From positions 18,477,557-18,541,556 of the forward strand of contig NC_092320.1 of assembly GCF_036785885.1 (NCBI RefSeq): a stretch of DNA of 64,000 bases, read 5' to 3'. Positions 35,774 through 45,402 of the stretch are shown in pieces. Under the pieces are notes generated by a model. That model saw only the letters and a list, made by a program, of their open reading frames with translations, was not told the DNA's origin and searched no databases. Made by a program: the position numbers and the translations under genes. Source of the DNA: Coffea arabica. Lineage: Eukaryota > Streptophyta > Magnoliopsida > Gentianales > Rubiaceae. Position 1 is the first letter of the stretch. Every line of letters starts with the position of its first letter.

Positions 35774-38406
35774 GAGCCAGACTGAGACGGAGTCCCAGAG
35801 TCAAAAGTCATATTTGGGCTAATTGCAGTCTGCTTAATTTTACCTATTTCAATTTAATGGAAATATTATTATTATTTTGGGTCAATGGAGCCTTAATTTA
35901 TGATTACAAAAAATTAAAGATTAAGAATTGGCCATGAAGAGGTATCGAGTTAATCTTTAACTTGTGTATGATTTAATTTATTGCTTTTTAAAACATGTGA
36001 ATTGCTAGTTTATAGGTATCTCAAATCCATTAAAGGCTTGTTCTTGTTTGTTTTAAATTTTACAAAAAAAAATTGATTATGAACATGATTATAGAGTACA
36101 ATTAGAATCAACTAAAGTAACTCTTTGGTAGATTTTAAATTTTAAGTTTTTTGAATGTTAGGAGTATAAAAATCTAGATGTAAAAGCAAACAAAAATATT
36201 TGAAAAAATAGTAATCCAAAATCAGAATCTATAATCAGGTAAAACGTTTAGACGAGAATATCACTATTGATGACCAACCGAGAACAAACCTAAAAACCTC
36301 CATTCAAATTAAGGCTCTATGAAAATCTTTTCAAACAATTAATTACTTCAACTACTTTGAAAGCCAAGAAGACTAAATAAACACGTATACCAAAAAAGTC
36401 TAAAACAGTTGCTTGTTTATTTCTAATCTTGATCCATGGGTCTTGTTTTTGTCTCTTTCTTCTTTTCTTTTTCCTAATTTATTCTAGGAATATTCGACGT
36501 CCATGGTCCACCTACCTTGTTTATGTCGTCAAGTATCATGCTTCATAGAAATTGAGCAAATACTTTATTCTGATAAATTGCACGCAACAACATGCTCATT
36601 CAATCTTTGAATAACAACCACCTTTAAATTTTTTTCTCCATTCATTATTCATATGGCCAAACTTCCCTTCCTGATTGAGACCGGCAATTCCATGCGAGCC
36701 ATATTTTCAACCCTCACAAGCTTTTTCATTCATAAAATATCTATCATATTCATTATAACAAAAAAAAAATCAGATGGCTTTACAGCTGAAAAATCAGCTT
36801 GCATATCTGCGTTTGTTTGATCCGAATTTCTTGACTAATTACTTGAATGGTATTCCATATTTTGGATGCTATTCAACATGGCATTTTGATGAGATAACAA
36901 ATGGAGGTTCAACTAATTGACTGACTCCTTCTTTCGTGGAAAGTAGGCGGCTGAAATTATTTGCTCATTCCTTCTTGTGACCAAAAAAAAAGGGTAAGAG
37001 TTTATGGCTCTCTATATCAATTATATGTCCTTTCTTAAAATTAGGTCATATATATACAATCAAGAATGGGAGTAATATCAGTAGACGAAACTACAAAGGA
37101 AAAAAATGCAACTGATAAAAGTAACAAACACTATTCATTGATCAACGAGTACAGCTTATAGAACCAGTTGGAAGAGAATTAATTACAACAACACAGTGGT
37201 AAAATCTTGTCGAATAGATGACCTCAAAAAGATGGGAACTAGGCCAAAATTGCAGCAACGTATTATTTGTGTCCATGCAGTCTTAGCATATTTGTAAATA
37301 ATTCTAAATGATCATTCAACAAGTTTACTTGAGTTCTTAAAGTTGTCTTCGCTGTTAGATTTAGGGTTCAAATGCAGTTGGTAGGTGGAACAACACGAGA
37401 CATGAGGAGGGTTGGTAGAGTAAAAAAGGAAAGAAAAAATTACACCGTCTCTCCTAATTTTATATTTAACAAAAAACTAGTTACCCCAAAGCTATCAAGT
37501 TAATTAGGACCGTCCTTTGGAAGTGAAGATGGTGATATGTCTCACAGGTCAATTTTGGTTTGCCATTTTGCAGTGGGGATTGGATTCTTTGCTGGTTATT
37601 TGGACGTGTAATTTCATTGTCAATGTGTTTCCTTGTAGTCTAAAGTGGAGTGTTGCACGTGTTCTATGGTGTGCATTCTGCAACTTAATCAGCATCACAA
37701 TTACGTCACAGCTGGAACCTAATCACTTATAATAACGCAATCAACCTGACTTGTGAGCTTCAATGTGAATTTTTTTTATTTTTCTTTTGGTTTTTCTGTT
37801 TTTGTGAGAGATCAGATTAGACTTGCTTTACTGAAAGTCGAGATCTTACAAAAGGGGGGGGGGGGGTAAGAAATAAAAATGCTCCTATAATATAGCTATC
37901 TTATAGAAAAATCTTCCGTGATTTCAAATCATACATATCGGTACCTTATAATTTAAAGTAAAGTGAAAAGTCAACGGAAATTGTTAAATTTAACGCGTAT
38001 GATGTAAACGCGTCGAAACTGCACGTAGTTCTTCCAAAAAATAAGCTTTTTAAGGCAAATTTTGGCCTGAAATATCTATTTTGCCCCTCATGCCTTAATA
38101 AAACAACCACGATTCTTCTTCAATTTTGCTTCAAACATGCAGAAATCGACAATTTTTTGCTTATATTATTAGTGAATGAAACTAATGAATCAAAAACCAT
38201 TTGTTTTAGGTTATTTTTTGTTTATATTATTAGGATATTTCTGTCATTTTATTCAAAACCGTTTGTTTTAACGATTTCTGTCAATGTTTTAAATTATTTC
38301 AAACCATGAGATACTGACATGTATGATTTGAAACCACAAGGAGCTTTTCTGGAAGATAGCTACACCACAGGGGTTTTTTTTTGTTTTTTACCCTACAAAG
38401 TACTAA

Positions 38407-39622
38407 GGGTCCGTTTGGTTCATGGAATAACACATGATTGAATTAATCCCCTATTCATGGGATAAAATAATCTCATGGGGAGATGGGATTAGTCATTCGG
38501 GGGTGACTAACAAATAGGATGATAAAATTTTAGACTAATTTATCCTTACAAAAAATATAAATTTATACTCTTATAATTATATAATCCTACTCTCACATGA
38601 TAATATAATATGAATGGACTAATTTACCCCTACTATTTAATTTTAAAGTTTTTTGACTAATTTTCCCCTACTACCAATATAACAATATTTGGACTAATTT
38701 ATCCTTATGAATGATTCAAATTAAAATTAAAATTAGCTATTATATAACCATACTCTCACATAATAATATCATAATAAACAGACCAACTAGCCCTTACTAA
38801 TTCTATTAAAATTTTTGACTAATTTGCCCCTATTCATTATTTTAAAATTTTTGACTTACCCCTATTAATTGATTTAAAATTTTTGACTAGTTTGCCATAC
38901 TAACATCATAATAGAAGGACTATATTGCCCTTGGACTAAATTACCCTTACTAACTTATTTTCTAAACGAAATTTATATAAATATATAATCTTATCAATTA
39001 GACTTTGTGAATGAGGACTTCAATAAACTTAAACTCAATCCAAAGAAAAATCTTCTATATTTGCCTGAGTTCGGCTCATTGAAAGCTTTTAAATGAGTTA
39101 TGTTTTAATCGATTTAACCTTAATTTATCCAAAACTTGGCCCATTATTTAATTGAATTTCAAATTTAGATTCAAAACCTTGGTCAAAATCTATTTTTAAG
39201 GGCCCGAATGGGCTAAGTTTGAATGAATGTGAATTTTTATATATCAAAACCTTGATTTACTTTTTAATTATAAAGTTTTAAACTACTCTATTTTAATAAA
39301 ATTTATAAATATTAAAGTATATATATAGATTATTTCATTAAATAATATTAAATTATTTTATTAATATTTTATAAAATATTAAATTATTTTATTAAAAAAA
39401 TCTACAAATTAAGGGATGCTTTGGTCATTAAAATAATAATTCTTCCTCATCCAATCTCCAGCCAAACACAAGATAGGATTATTTTCCAACATATCCTATC
39501 CAACCGAAAACCAACCAAACACTAGATAACTTGAATTATTTATCCAAAGATGACTCAACTTAGGATTAATAATTTGAGAATGAATTATGACATCTCATCC
39601 AGTCCATGAACCAAACAGACCC
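38407..39622. mobile_element. Harbinger/Tourist-like non-autonomous element, 1216 bp
   Basis: The TIR reads GGGTCCGTTTGGTTCATGGA at the left and GGGTCTGTTTGGTTCATGGA at the right (read in reverse), 19 of 20 identical. Flanking TAA at 38404-38406 and 39623-39625 is the 3-bp duplication typical of PIF/Harbinger. The interior repeats GGACTAATTTACCCCTACTA-like units many times (about 38530-38950). There is no transposase. Confidence 0.88.
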
Positions 39623-39844
39623 TAACATTTTCTCAAAGCTCGTGTGACAAAATTCGTTTTGTTCAGAAAAAAGTTGCTTTTGTTTGGGTTCAAAGAGACT
39701 TTCCAAACCTTACAAGGGGAATTGCATGGTCATGCAATTGCAGTACTTGCTATGTAAATTGAACCTCAGGGATCCAAAAAGAAAAGAGTTATCTTGCCTC
39801 TTAATCTGGGGTTGCACAATTCATCATTCCTGAAGTCAAGGAGT

Positions 39845-39995
39845 TGGTTTGGATAAGAGTTTATTTGCATGATTTATTTGAGATAATTACTGTAGCACTT
39901 TTTGTGATGTGATGTATGTGAGATAAAAATGTGGTTGGGAAGATAAAAAGGTGGTTGAAATTTGTGAGGTAAATTTTTTTATTTGAAATCAAGCC
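39845..39995. mobile_element. GTTTGGATTG-family MITE
   Basis: Left end GGTTTGGATAAGAGTTTATT, then TTTGAGATAATTACTGTAGC, ACTTTTTGTGATGTGATGTA and TGAGATAAAAATGTGGTTGG. This is the family core seen in reverse at 24.2-24.4 kb. The right end is weak (AAGCCAACC). Confidence 0.6.
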
Positions 39996-41610
39996 AACCC
40001 AAATTCTGAATCCAAATTCTGCAAAAAAAAAAAAAAAATGTAATTAGGTAAGAAATATGAAAGAGCGTTGCTGAGTAATTGGGCTACAAGGTTTGTTAAA
40101 ATTTTGGATGTTCCGATATTGGGCTGGTCCGGCACAAGAAAATATGATCCCTTATGCAGCCAGAATCCCATTGGGAGACGGACAATTAGATACAAAAAAA
40201 AAAAAAAAAAAAGACAATCCTGTCAATACACCTCTCGAATTACTCAACTTTAACTTTCAAGTAACTTGATCAACTACTTGACTCGAGTTCGACGTTGATC
40301 GAGTTTGAGTCAAATTTGAGCGTCTTCACAATACAAATGAATCAAGTTCAAATATTATTATATTCCTAAATTCGTAGGCTCAACAAACCCAATTCAACTT
40401 TCAATGTATATATTTTTAAATTTTTTATATTTGTTTGTGTAAGATGTCAATTATATCCTTTGTTTAAAATTATATATAAACTATTAATTTTTATTAGGTG
40501 AGTTCGATTATACTTGAATAGATTCAAGAGTTTGAGTTTGAGATCGAATAAGGTGAATTGAGCTCAAACTCAAATTTGACTTCTAAAATCTCGACGAGCT
40601 CGAACTCGATTATTTCAATTCATACTACTCAAATTTAATTCGACTTAAATGCACTCCTAGATGCACCCACCCCTCCCGCCAAAAAATAAACCCCACAAAA
40701 CCCTTATATCTCTCTCTTCTTTTAATTAAAAAATTAAAAAAAAAAAAGAAACTAGTACTATTTCAATGTAAATGGACACAGGCTAAAACGCTGCAAACTA
40801 TTGTGTTCAGATATTGTTCCATTTACCATGCTTGATGCACAGTTTCGTAAAATTTTGTACTGCTATTGGATTGAACAAAATCAGTTGCTTAGCAAATTAT
40901 GCACCACTCGGTTTCTAGGTGGGCTTGTAGATCGAGTCTACAGAAGTATTTGAAGGACAAGGGTTGACGTACAAACAGAGTTCATGAATTTGACACATAA
41001 AAAATAAATAAAATTCACATGTACGACAAGATAATATAGAAAAAAAAAGAAGCATGAAATGAATACAAGAATCGTATATCGCGCTTGCCTTGATTCTACC
41101 TTGAGCATACATTAGAAGTCAAGGAAGCTGTTACTAAATTATTTCATGATTTTGATGAGAAGGGAAGATGAAGAACAGAGAATGGCCCGATTATAATTAG
41201 GGGTAATGGTTTCGTAATTTTGATGTATTAACTCCTTCCAAAATGCATATGAATGGCAACATATCTGCCCAGTATGTATCATTTGTCTAGTCCATCCAAC
41301 TATGTTGTGTCTAGCCTATCTTTATGACATTCTGTAAGAATTTACGTAAATAACCTAATCCCTACAATAACTTCAAAAGTCGGCAACTTTTGAAGTCCTG
41401 TGAGGGATTTATCTACCCAAACCCTTCCCTCCAGTACCGATGTGGGGGATTTTACGTAAATTTATGTTGTGTCTAGTCTATCCAACTACCATCATAGTGA
41501 AGAATGAGCAGCAAAAATTCAGCCAGAATCCATATAATCACTAGCACTAGCAGTGGCAGAGCCACAGAGTGGCCATAGGTAATAGCTTTACCACTAGTCA
41601 CTAGGATGAC

Positions 41611-41870
41611 CTATTTCCTTTTACAGTAAATAGCAGTACTCATGGGGGATAGAGAACAGGAAGAAATTGCCTTCAGAGCTTTCTTCTTCTTCTTGTGACC
41701 AACCACTAACTTGGGCAGCAGTTTAAGATCACTAGCATCAGCCCTTTTCAAGGTTGTATAGCAGGAACAAGATTCGGATGGCTGCAACTTCCAGTAGTAC
41801 CAGTACTGCTTGATAGTTGAAGAGGAAAGTAGAAATCTGTAGGGAAAAATTTGTATTGAAGGCCAGCCAT
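41611..41870 (-). pseudogene. FFPTDF-motif copy 3, frameshifted
   Basis: The frame from the ATG at 41870 encodes MAGLQYKFFPTDFYFP and 24 further residues, then meets TGA at 41748-41750 (40 aa). Shifting by one base at about 41750 re-opens a frame to TAG at 41611-41613. Its product includes KALKAISSCSLSP, clearly like RVLKAIPSSSSLALAP of copy 2. The combined length of about 86 codons matches copies 1 and 2, so a single-base indel is the simplest reading. A TATA box is intact 67 bp upstream, so a 40-aa product is still possible. A sequencing error is not excluded. Confidence 0.7.
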
Positions 41871-41936
41871 TGGATTAAGAAAAGCTTCAATCACATGATA
41901 TCACGTGGAACCACAAAATGCACTTTCCTTCACATA

Positions 41937-41944
41937 TATTTATA
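41937..41944 (-). promoter_or_regulatory. TATA box of FFPTDF copy 3
   Basis: TATAAATA in the context CTCTATAAATATATG. A CACGTG G-box follows at 41902-41907, between this site and the ATG. Confidence 0.6.
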
Positions 41945-42225
41945 GAGAAATGGAGTGTATAAAAGAGACAGAGAAATGGCATGGATTTAACCTGAAGCTG
42001 TAATTAATTGATCATATGTAAAAACAAACGGTTCAGATTATGTAGAGGGTTTCAATAGTTTTATGGTTTAATCGTTGTAAACAAGAATATTCTGCTTTGA
42101 TCTTCCCGTTAACAACCTTACAACCTTGTGGAATAAAGGAATAATTGCAAGCTTGATATATAGTTGATACACAGGAACCACTAATTCAGCACGTTAGTTT
42201 AATCTTTTCTGTTCTAGGAAATAAC

Positions 42226-42513
42226 TGTTAGGATCCGAACGCGGAATAAACAACACACAATATTTAGCATGGTTCAACTCCACTATTGAGACTACGTCCA
42301 CGGAAAGAAACATGTTCTTTATTATGAGAGGAAAGCCCTATACAAGAATACAATTCGAACCCAAGTCCAACCCTTGTATACCATCTCTCATCTCTCAAGA
42401 GCCCTCTCTCACACCCCATGTATAAGGCTACACGTTGCCCCTTGTGTCTCCTTGTGTGTCTTTGTAGTATGCCAATCTACCTATTTATAGAGAATATTAC
42501 TGCCAAAAAATCA
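42226..42513 (-). mobile_element. Probable solo LTR, 288 bp
   Basis: The sequence starts TGTTAGGATCC, ends AAAATCA, and is flanked by AATAAC on both sides (42220-42225 and 42514-42519). On the minus strand it contains CTATAAATAG as a possible LTR promoter. The stretch GGTTCAACTCCACTATTGAG, followed by ACTACGTCCACGG, resembles LTRs of plant Copia elements as I remember them. The 6-bp duplication is one longer than usual for Copia. Confidence 0.6.
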
Positions 42514-43055
42514 AATAACAATTGGAAACCACTACTATTTCCTAAACTCCTATAGAGTAGAAAATAGCATATAATTCTAGCTAATGAAAGATTTGCTTAG
42601 CTTTAATCCTTGTCAATATTTCCCTTGTTATTGGAGGCTCAAAATTAGAAATTTAATTTACGATCAAAGGCTTAAAATTGTTAAGACACGCTAAAACCAA
42701 GGGACACGGCTAACCCTACTTCATGGATTTTAGGCAAAGAAAGTATACATATCAAACAGAAATGATTTCTGTTTTTGTTTATGGTGTGATACATAAAAGA
42801 GGAACCTACTATGGCCGATCAGATTTTTTAAACAAATCAGAGATAAGAATTTTTTTTGGTGTTATTGTGCTGAAAGTTTGGTTTCTTGAAACACGCAGCA
42901 AAAGTTCTTCTAGAATAGAAAGTCAAGAAAATAGATTAGAATAAGCATCATTTAGACAAGTCAATTTCATACATTTCAGCGCATTATCTGTACACATTAA
43001 CTGCATATATGCGTTCTGCAGTTACCAAAAAACAAAATATTCCAATTAAATGTTA

Positions 43056-43368
43056 CTCCCTCCGTTCCTTATTAGATGGCCTGAATAACTAATTCTCTTA
43101 GATTAAGAAAGTTGGTTATTTTCTAAAAGTCAACAAAAGTTTAACTTTACTTTTCAAAATTACCCTTTATCTCTCTTCATCTCTTCAACTACTTTTATTG
43201 TTAATGCTACAAATACTGCATTTAATTATTTAGAGTTCCAATTCAAGAAAGTTGAAAGGGTAAGCAAGGGTAAATTTGAAAAAAAATTCATAAATGCTTT
43301 CTTGATATCATAAAATGACAGATAAAAAGAAACAATGGATTAGGACATCTAATAAGGAACGGAGGGAG
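43056..43368. mobile_element. Stowaway MITE, 313 bp
   Basis: The first and last 23 bp form a perfect inverted repeat beginning CTCCCTCCGTTCCTTATTAG. A TA dinucleotide flanks each side (43054-43055 and 43369-43370), the Tc1/Mariner-type target duplication. The CTCCCTCCGT end is the Stowaway hallmark. No ORF. Confidence 0.95.
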
Positions 43369-44007
43369 TATTAACCTCTACATAGGATTTGGATTTCTTG
43401 AACTCTTTTTCTCACTAAACTCAACTCCAAACAAGGCAGTCTTTAGAAACTCAGAAAGATAAAAAAAATATGCTGTAGAACGAGGATCCTGCGCCTTTTA
43501 AAGGTTGGGAATCCTTCTGGATTGGCTAATTTTCTCTTGTCCACATGGTTTTCTATCAATTTTCTTCTTTTTCCTTTTTATCATTTGTTGTATGGTGTTC
43601 TGGAAACTAATCGGTTGAACACGACAATGTCTAATAGCCCCTGTTGACCAGAAGAAGAGTCAATTAATTAACAGTCAATTGGTAATTTCTGAATTCAAAA
43701 ACTTCTTTAGTCAAATCCCTCAACTCAAATGCAATCCTATTGATCAGACCCCAAAATAATGATGTATTTGCTTCAACATTTGATTAATCAATTAATCAAA
43801 AGAAACTAGCATTGCAATGTTGGAAACATATGATCAACTCATCAACATAGAAGTTACAACGTAAAAAGAACATTAATTGTCAAAGCAGCAGCAGAAAACC
43901 TGTACACAAGGAGTCGTAAATTAGTATACAAGGCAGTAAGGTCCAATACAATGATAAAAACAAAAAAATCTTAAAAACAAAAGAATCCTTGAAAGATTAG
44001 TATAGCT

Positions 44008-44370
44008 TCAAAATCCATAGTCCTCGAACATCACAGCCCTGATAAGATCCTTGTCCCGTTTTCGCAGCTCGTGAATGGTTGAGAAATTAGGTGCTGCAGC
44101 TGCTGTTCCTCCTGACCCTTTAAGAACCAGCCTACTACTGTTGCAACGAAGAGCTAATCCATTTAAGGGCTTTTCTTGATTTTCAAGAATCTGATGGCTA
44201 TGATCTTGATCATGAATATCTATGGAGTCTTGCTGCTTCTGAGGTTGGAGGGATGCAGGCACTGTTAATTCTTGTTGCGCCTGCTGCTTTTGGCTAGTAG
44301 TATTAACCGGCTGAGGTCTAGGGTAGTAGAAATCAGTGGGAAAAAAGTAGTACTGCAGAAGGCCAGCCAT
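44008..44370 (-). CDS. FFPTDF-motif small protein, copy 4 (full length)
   Basis: Single exon, 120 aa, beginning MAGLLQYYFFPTDFYYPRP. A Gln-rich middle (about residues 27-60) is followed by LALRCNSSRLVLKG, an Ala/Gly stretch and a distinct C-terminus, LRKRDKDLIRAVMFEDYGF. Copies 1-3 lack that C-terminus and end earlier in a Ser-rich segment, so copy 4 may be closest to the ancestor. There is no signal peptide or transmembrane helix. A TATA box lies 116 bp upstream. The function is unknown; I recall unannotated plant proteins with a similar MAGLQ-FFPTDF start but cannot name a role. Confidence 0.8.
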   Translation of the reverse strand: MAGLLQYYFFPTDFYYPRPQPVNTTSQKQQAQQELTVPASLQPQKQQDSIDIHDQDHSHQILENQEKPLNGLALRCNSSRLVLKGSGGTAAAAPNFSTIHELRKRDKDLIRAVMFEDYGF

Positions 44371-44485
44371 TGAGGTTTTTGCTAGAGAAAGAATAATCTG
44401 TGGAAAGAAATATAGATGTAGAATGAAAGACTTTATTTTAGAAATTGAAATTTTCTATTCAAAATTTATGCATGAATCTTTTGTG

Positions 44486-44493
44486 TATTTATA
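44486..44493 (-). promoter_or_regulatory. TATA box of FFPTDF copy 4
   Basis: TATAAATA in the context TTTCTATAAATACAC, aligned in sequence and spacing with the copy 3 TATA box. Confidence 0.65.
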
Positions 44494-44832
44494 GAAAGAG
44501 ATCATCAAATCCTGATGTGCGTTGGAATTTGTCCTAGTACAATGGCTAACTTGGGCTCTACGTTTTTTGGGTTGGAAAGGCCGCGGATCTATGGTTGTTT
44601 TCAAATTTTCTAGAAAAGAATGAGAAAGGTTGGTCAAAAATTCAATATAACGAGGCTGATTTTGGTTTTGGACTTTGAAAAGAAATATGCCGCACAGAGA
44701 AACTCGAATATTCTATATGTATTTCCTCTTTCTCTTTGACATATGCCCACTGTGCATGGTGGTTTGGCCTTGGTGTTCTATAGTTTGAAACCTTGAATGT
44801 CAAATTTGCTGGTAATGGATCCTCTAGAATTC

Positions 44833-45025
44833 GCCCCCTTGGGTTGGCTCAGCTGGTGTTGGAGAAGCCTCTTTAGGTCTTGATACCGAGTGGTCGCGGT
44901 TCGATCCTTGTTAAAATCTCGTGTCTCTTGGGGGTGGGGCTACAAGCTCAGTGGGATTAGTCGGTCCGGATTATTACTCCATTGAATCTCGATACCCACT
45001 GTGTCAGGAAAAAAAAAAAAGAATA
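44833..45025 (+). mobile_element. tRNA-derived SINE, 193 bp, with 11-bp TSD
   Basis: The 5' part has an A-box-like TGGCTCAGCTGG and a B box GGTTCGATCC about 45 bp on. The 3' end is a poly(A) tail. CTCTAGAATTC flanks both ends (44822-44832 and 45026-45036). This is a complete pol III-type SINE by structure. Confidence 0.92.
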
Positions 45026-45069
45026 CTCTAGAATTCCCGGATACCCACTTTTGCATTTTTTCCAGCGGT

Positions 45070-45270
45070 TTGTATAACAAGGGCACTCGTTAAAATATAT
45101 TTCAAGTGTAAATTTTTAGAAAATATAAGGTTAATTAAGAAAATCATATAAATGCCAGAGATTTAATTAGGAAAAATATATAAATGCAAGAGAAAGTAGT
45201 AGTAATTGTTAATGTGTATGTATATGCATGATAGATTGGGTGGAATGTGAGTATATTAATGAGTGCGTAT
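45070..45270. mobile_element. MITE-like repeat related to the one in the GASA intron
   Basis: The left end AACAAGGGCACTCGTTAAAA is matched in reverse by the right end ATTAATGAGTGCGTATAG. The interior AGTAATTGTTAATGTGTATG resembles the 28.1-28.3 kb copy. Boundaries approximate. Confidence 0.45.
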
Positions 45271-45283
45271 AGAGCATCCATTA

Positions 45284-45402
45284 GAAAAATCCTTTTTTAA
45301 TCGTACCTAATGGGAACTCATTAGTACACCTAAATCACAAGAAAAAAAACCTTTTTTTAATCGAATCTAATGGGCACTTGTTAGCGCACCTAAATCACAT
45401 GT
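45284..45402 (+). repeat. Two-copy tandem repeat, unit about 60 bp
   Basis: CCTTTTTTAATCGTACCTAATGGGAACTCATTAGTACACCTAAATCACA-type sequence is followed by a second copy with TTTTTTTAATCGAATCTAAT ... GCGCACCTAAATCACA. It adjoins the MITE-like repeat and may be part of it. Confidence 0.55.

Larger units (their letters stand above)
35774..41610. other. Gap between FFPTDF copies 2 and 3
   Basis: No credible gene. It includes a 13-bp poly(G) run at about 37854-37866, a 1.2-kb Harbinger-like element and a GTTTGGATTG MITE. At about 40260-40640 CTCGAACTCGA/TCGAGTTTGAG motifs recur in both orientations; the same kind of motif is seen near 58.7 and 62.7 kb. The 71-codon ORF at 37517-37732 has no domain. 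Confidence 0.5.

Noticed and set aside
37517-37732. 71-codon hydrophobic plus ORF
   Set aside because: No signal of conservation, promoter or splice context; likely chance.
44833-44910. tRNA-like A and B boxes
   Set aside because: No cloverleaf can be folded convincingly, and the poly(A) tail and TSD show a SINE rather than a tRNA gene.
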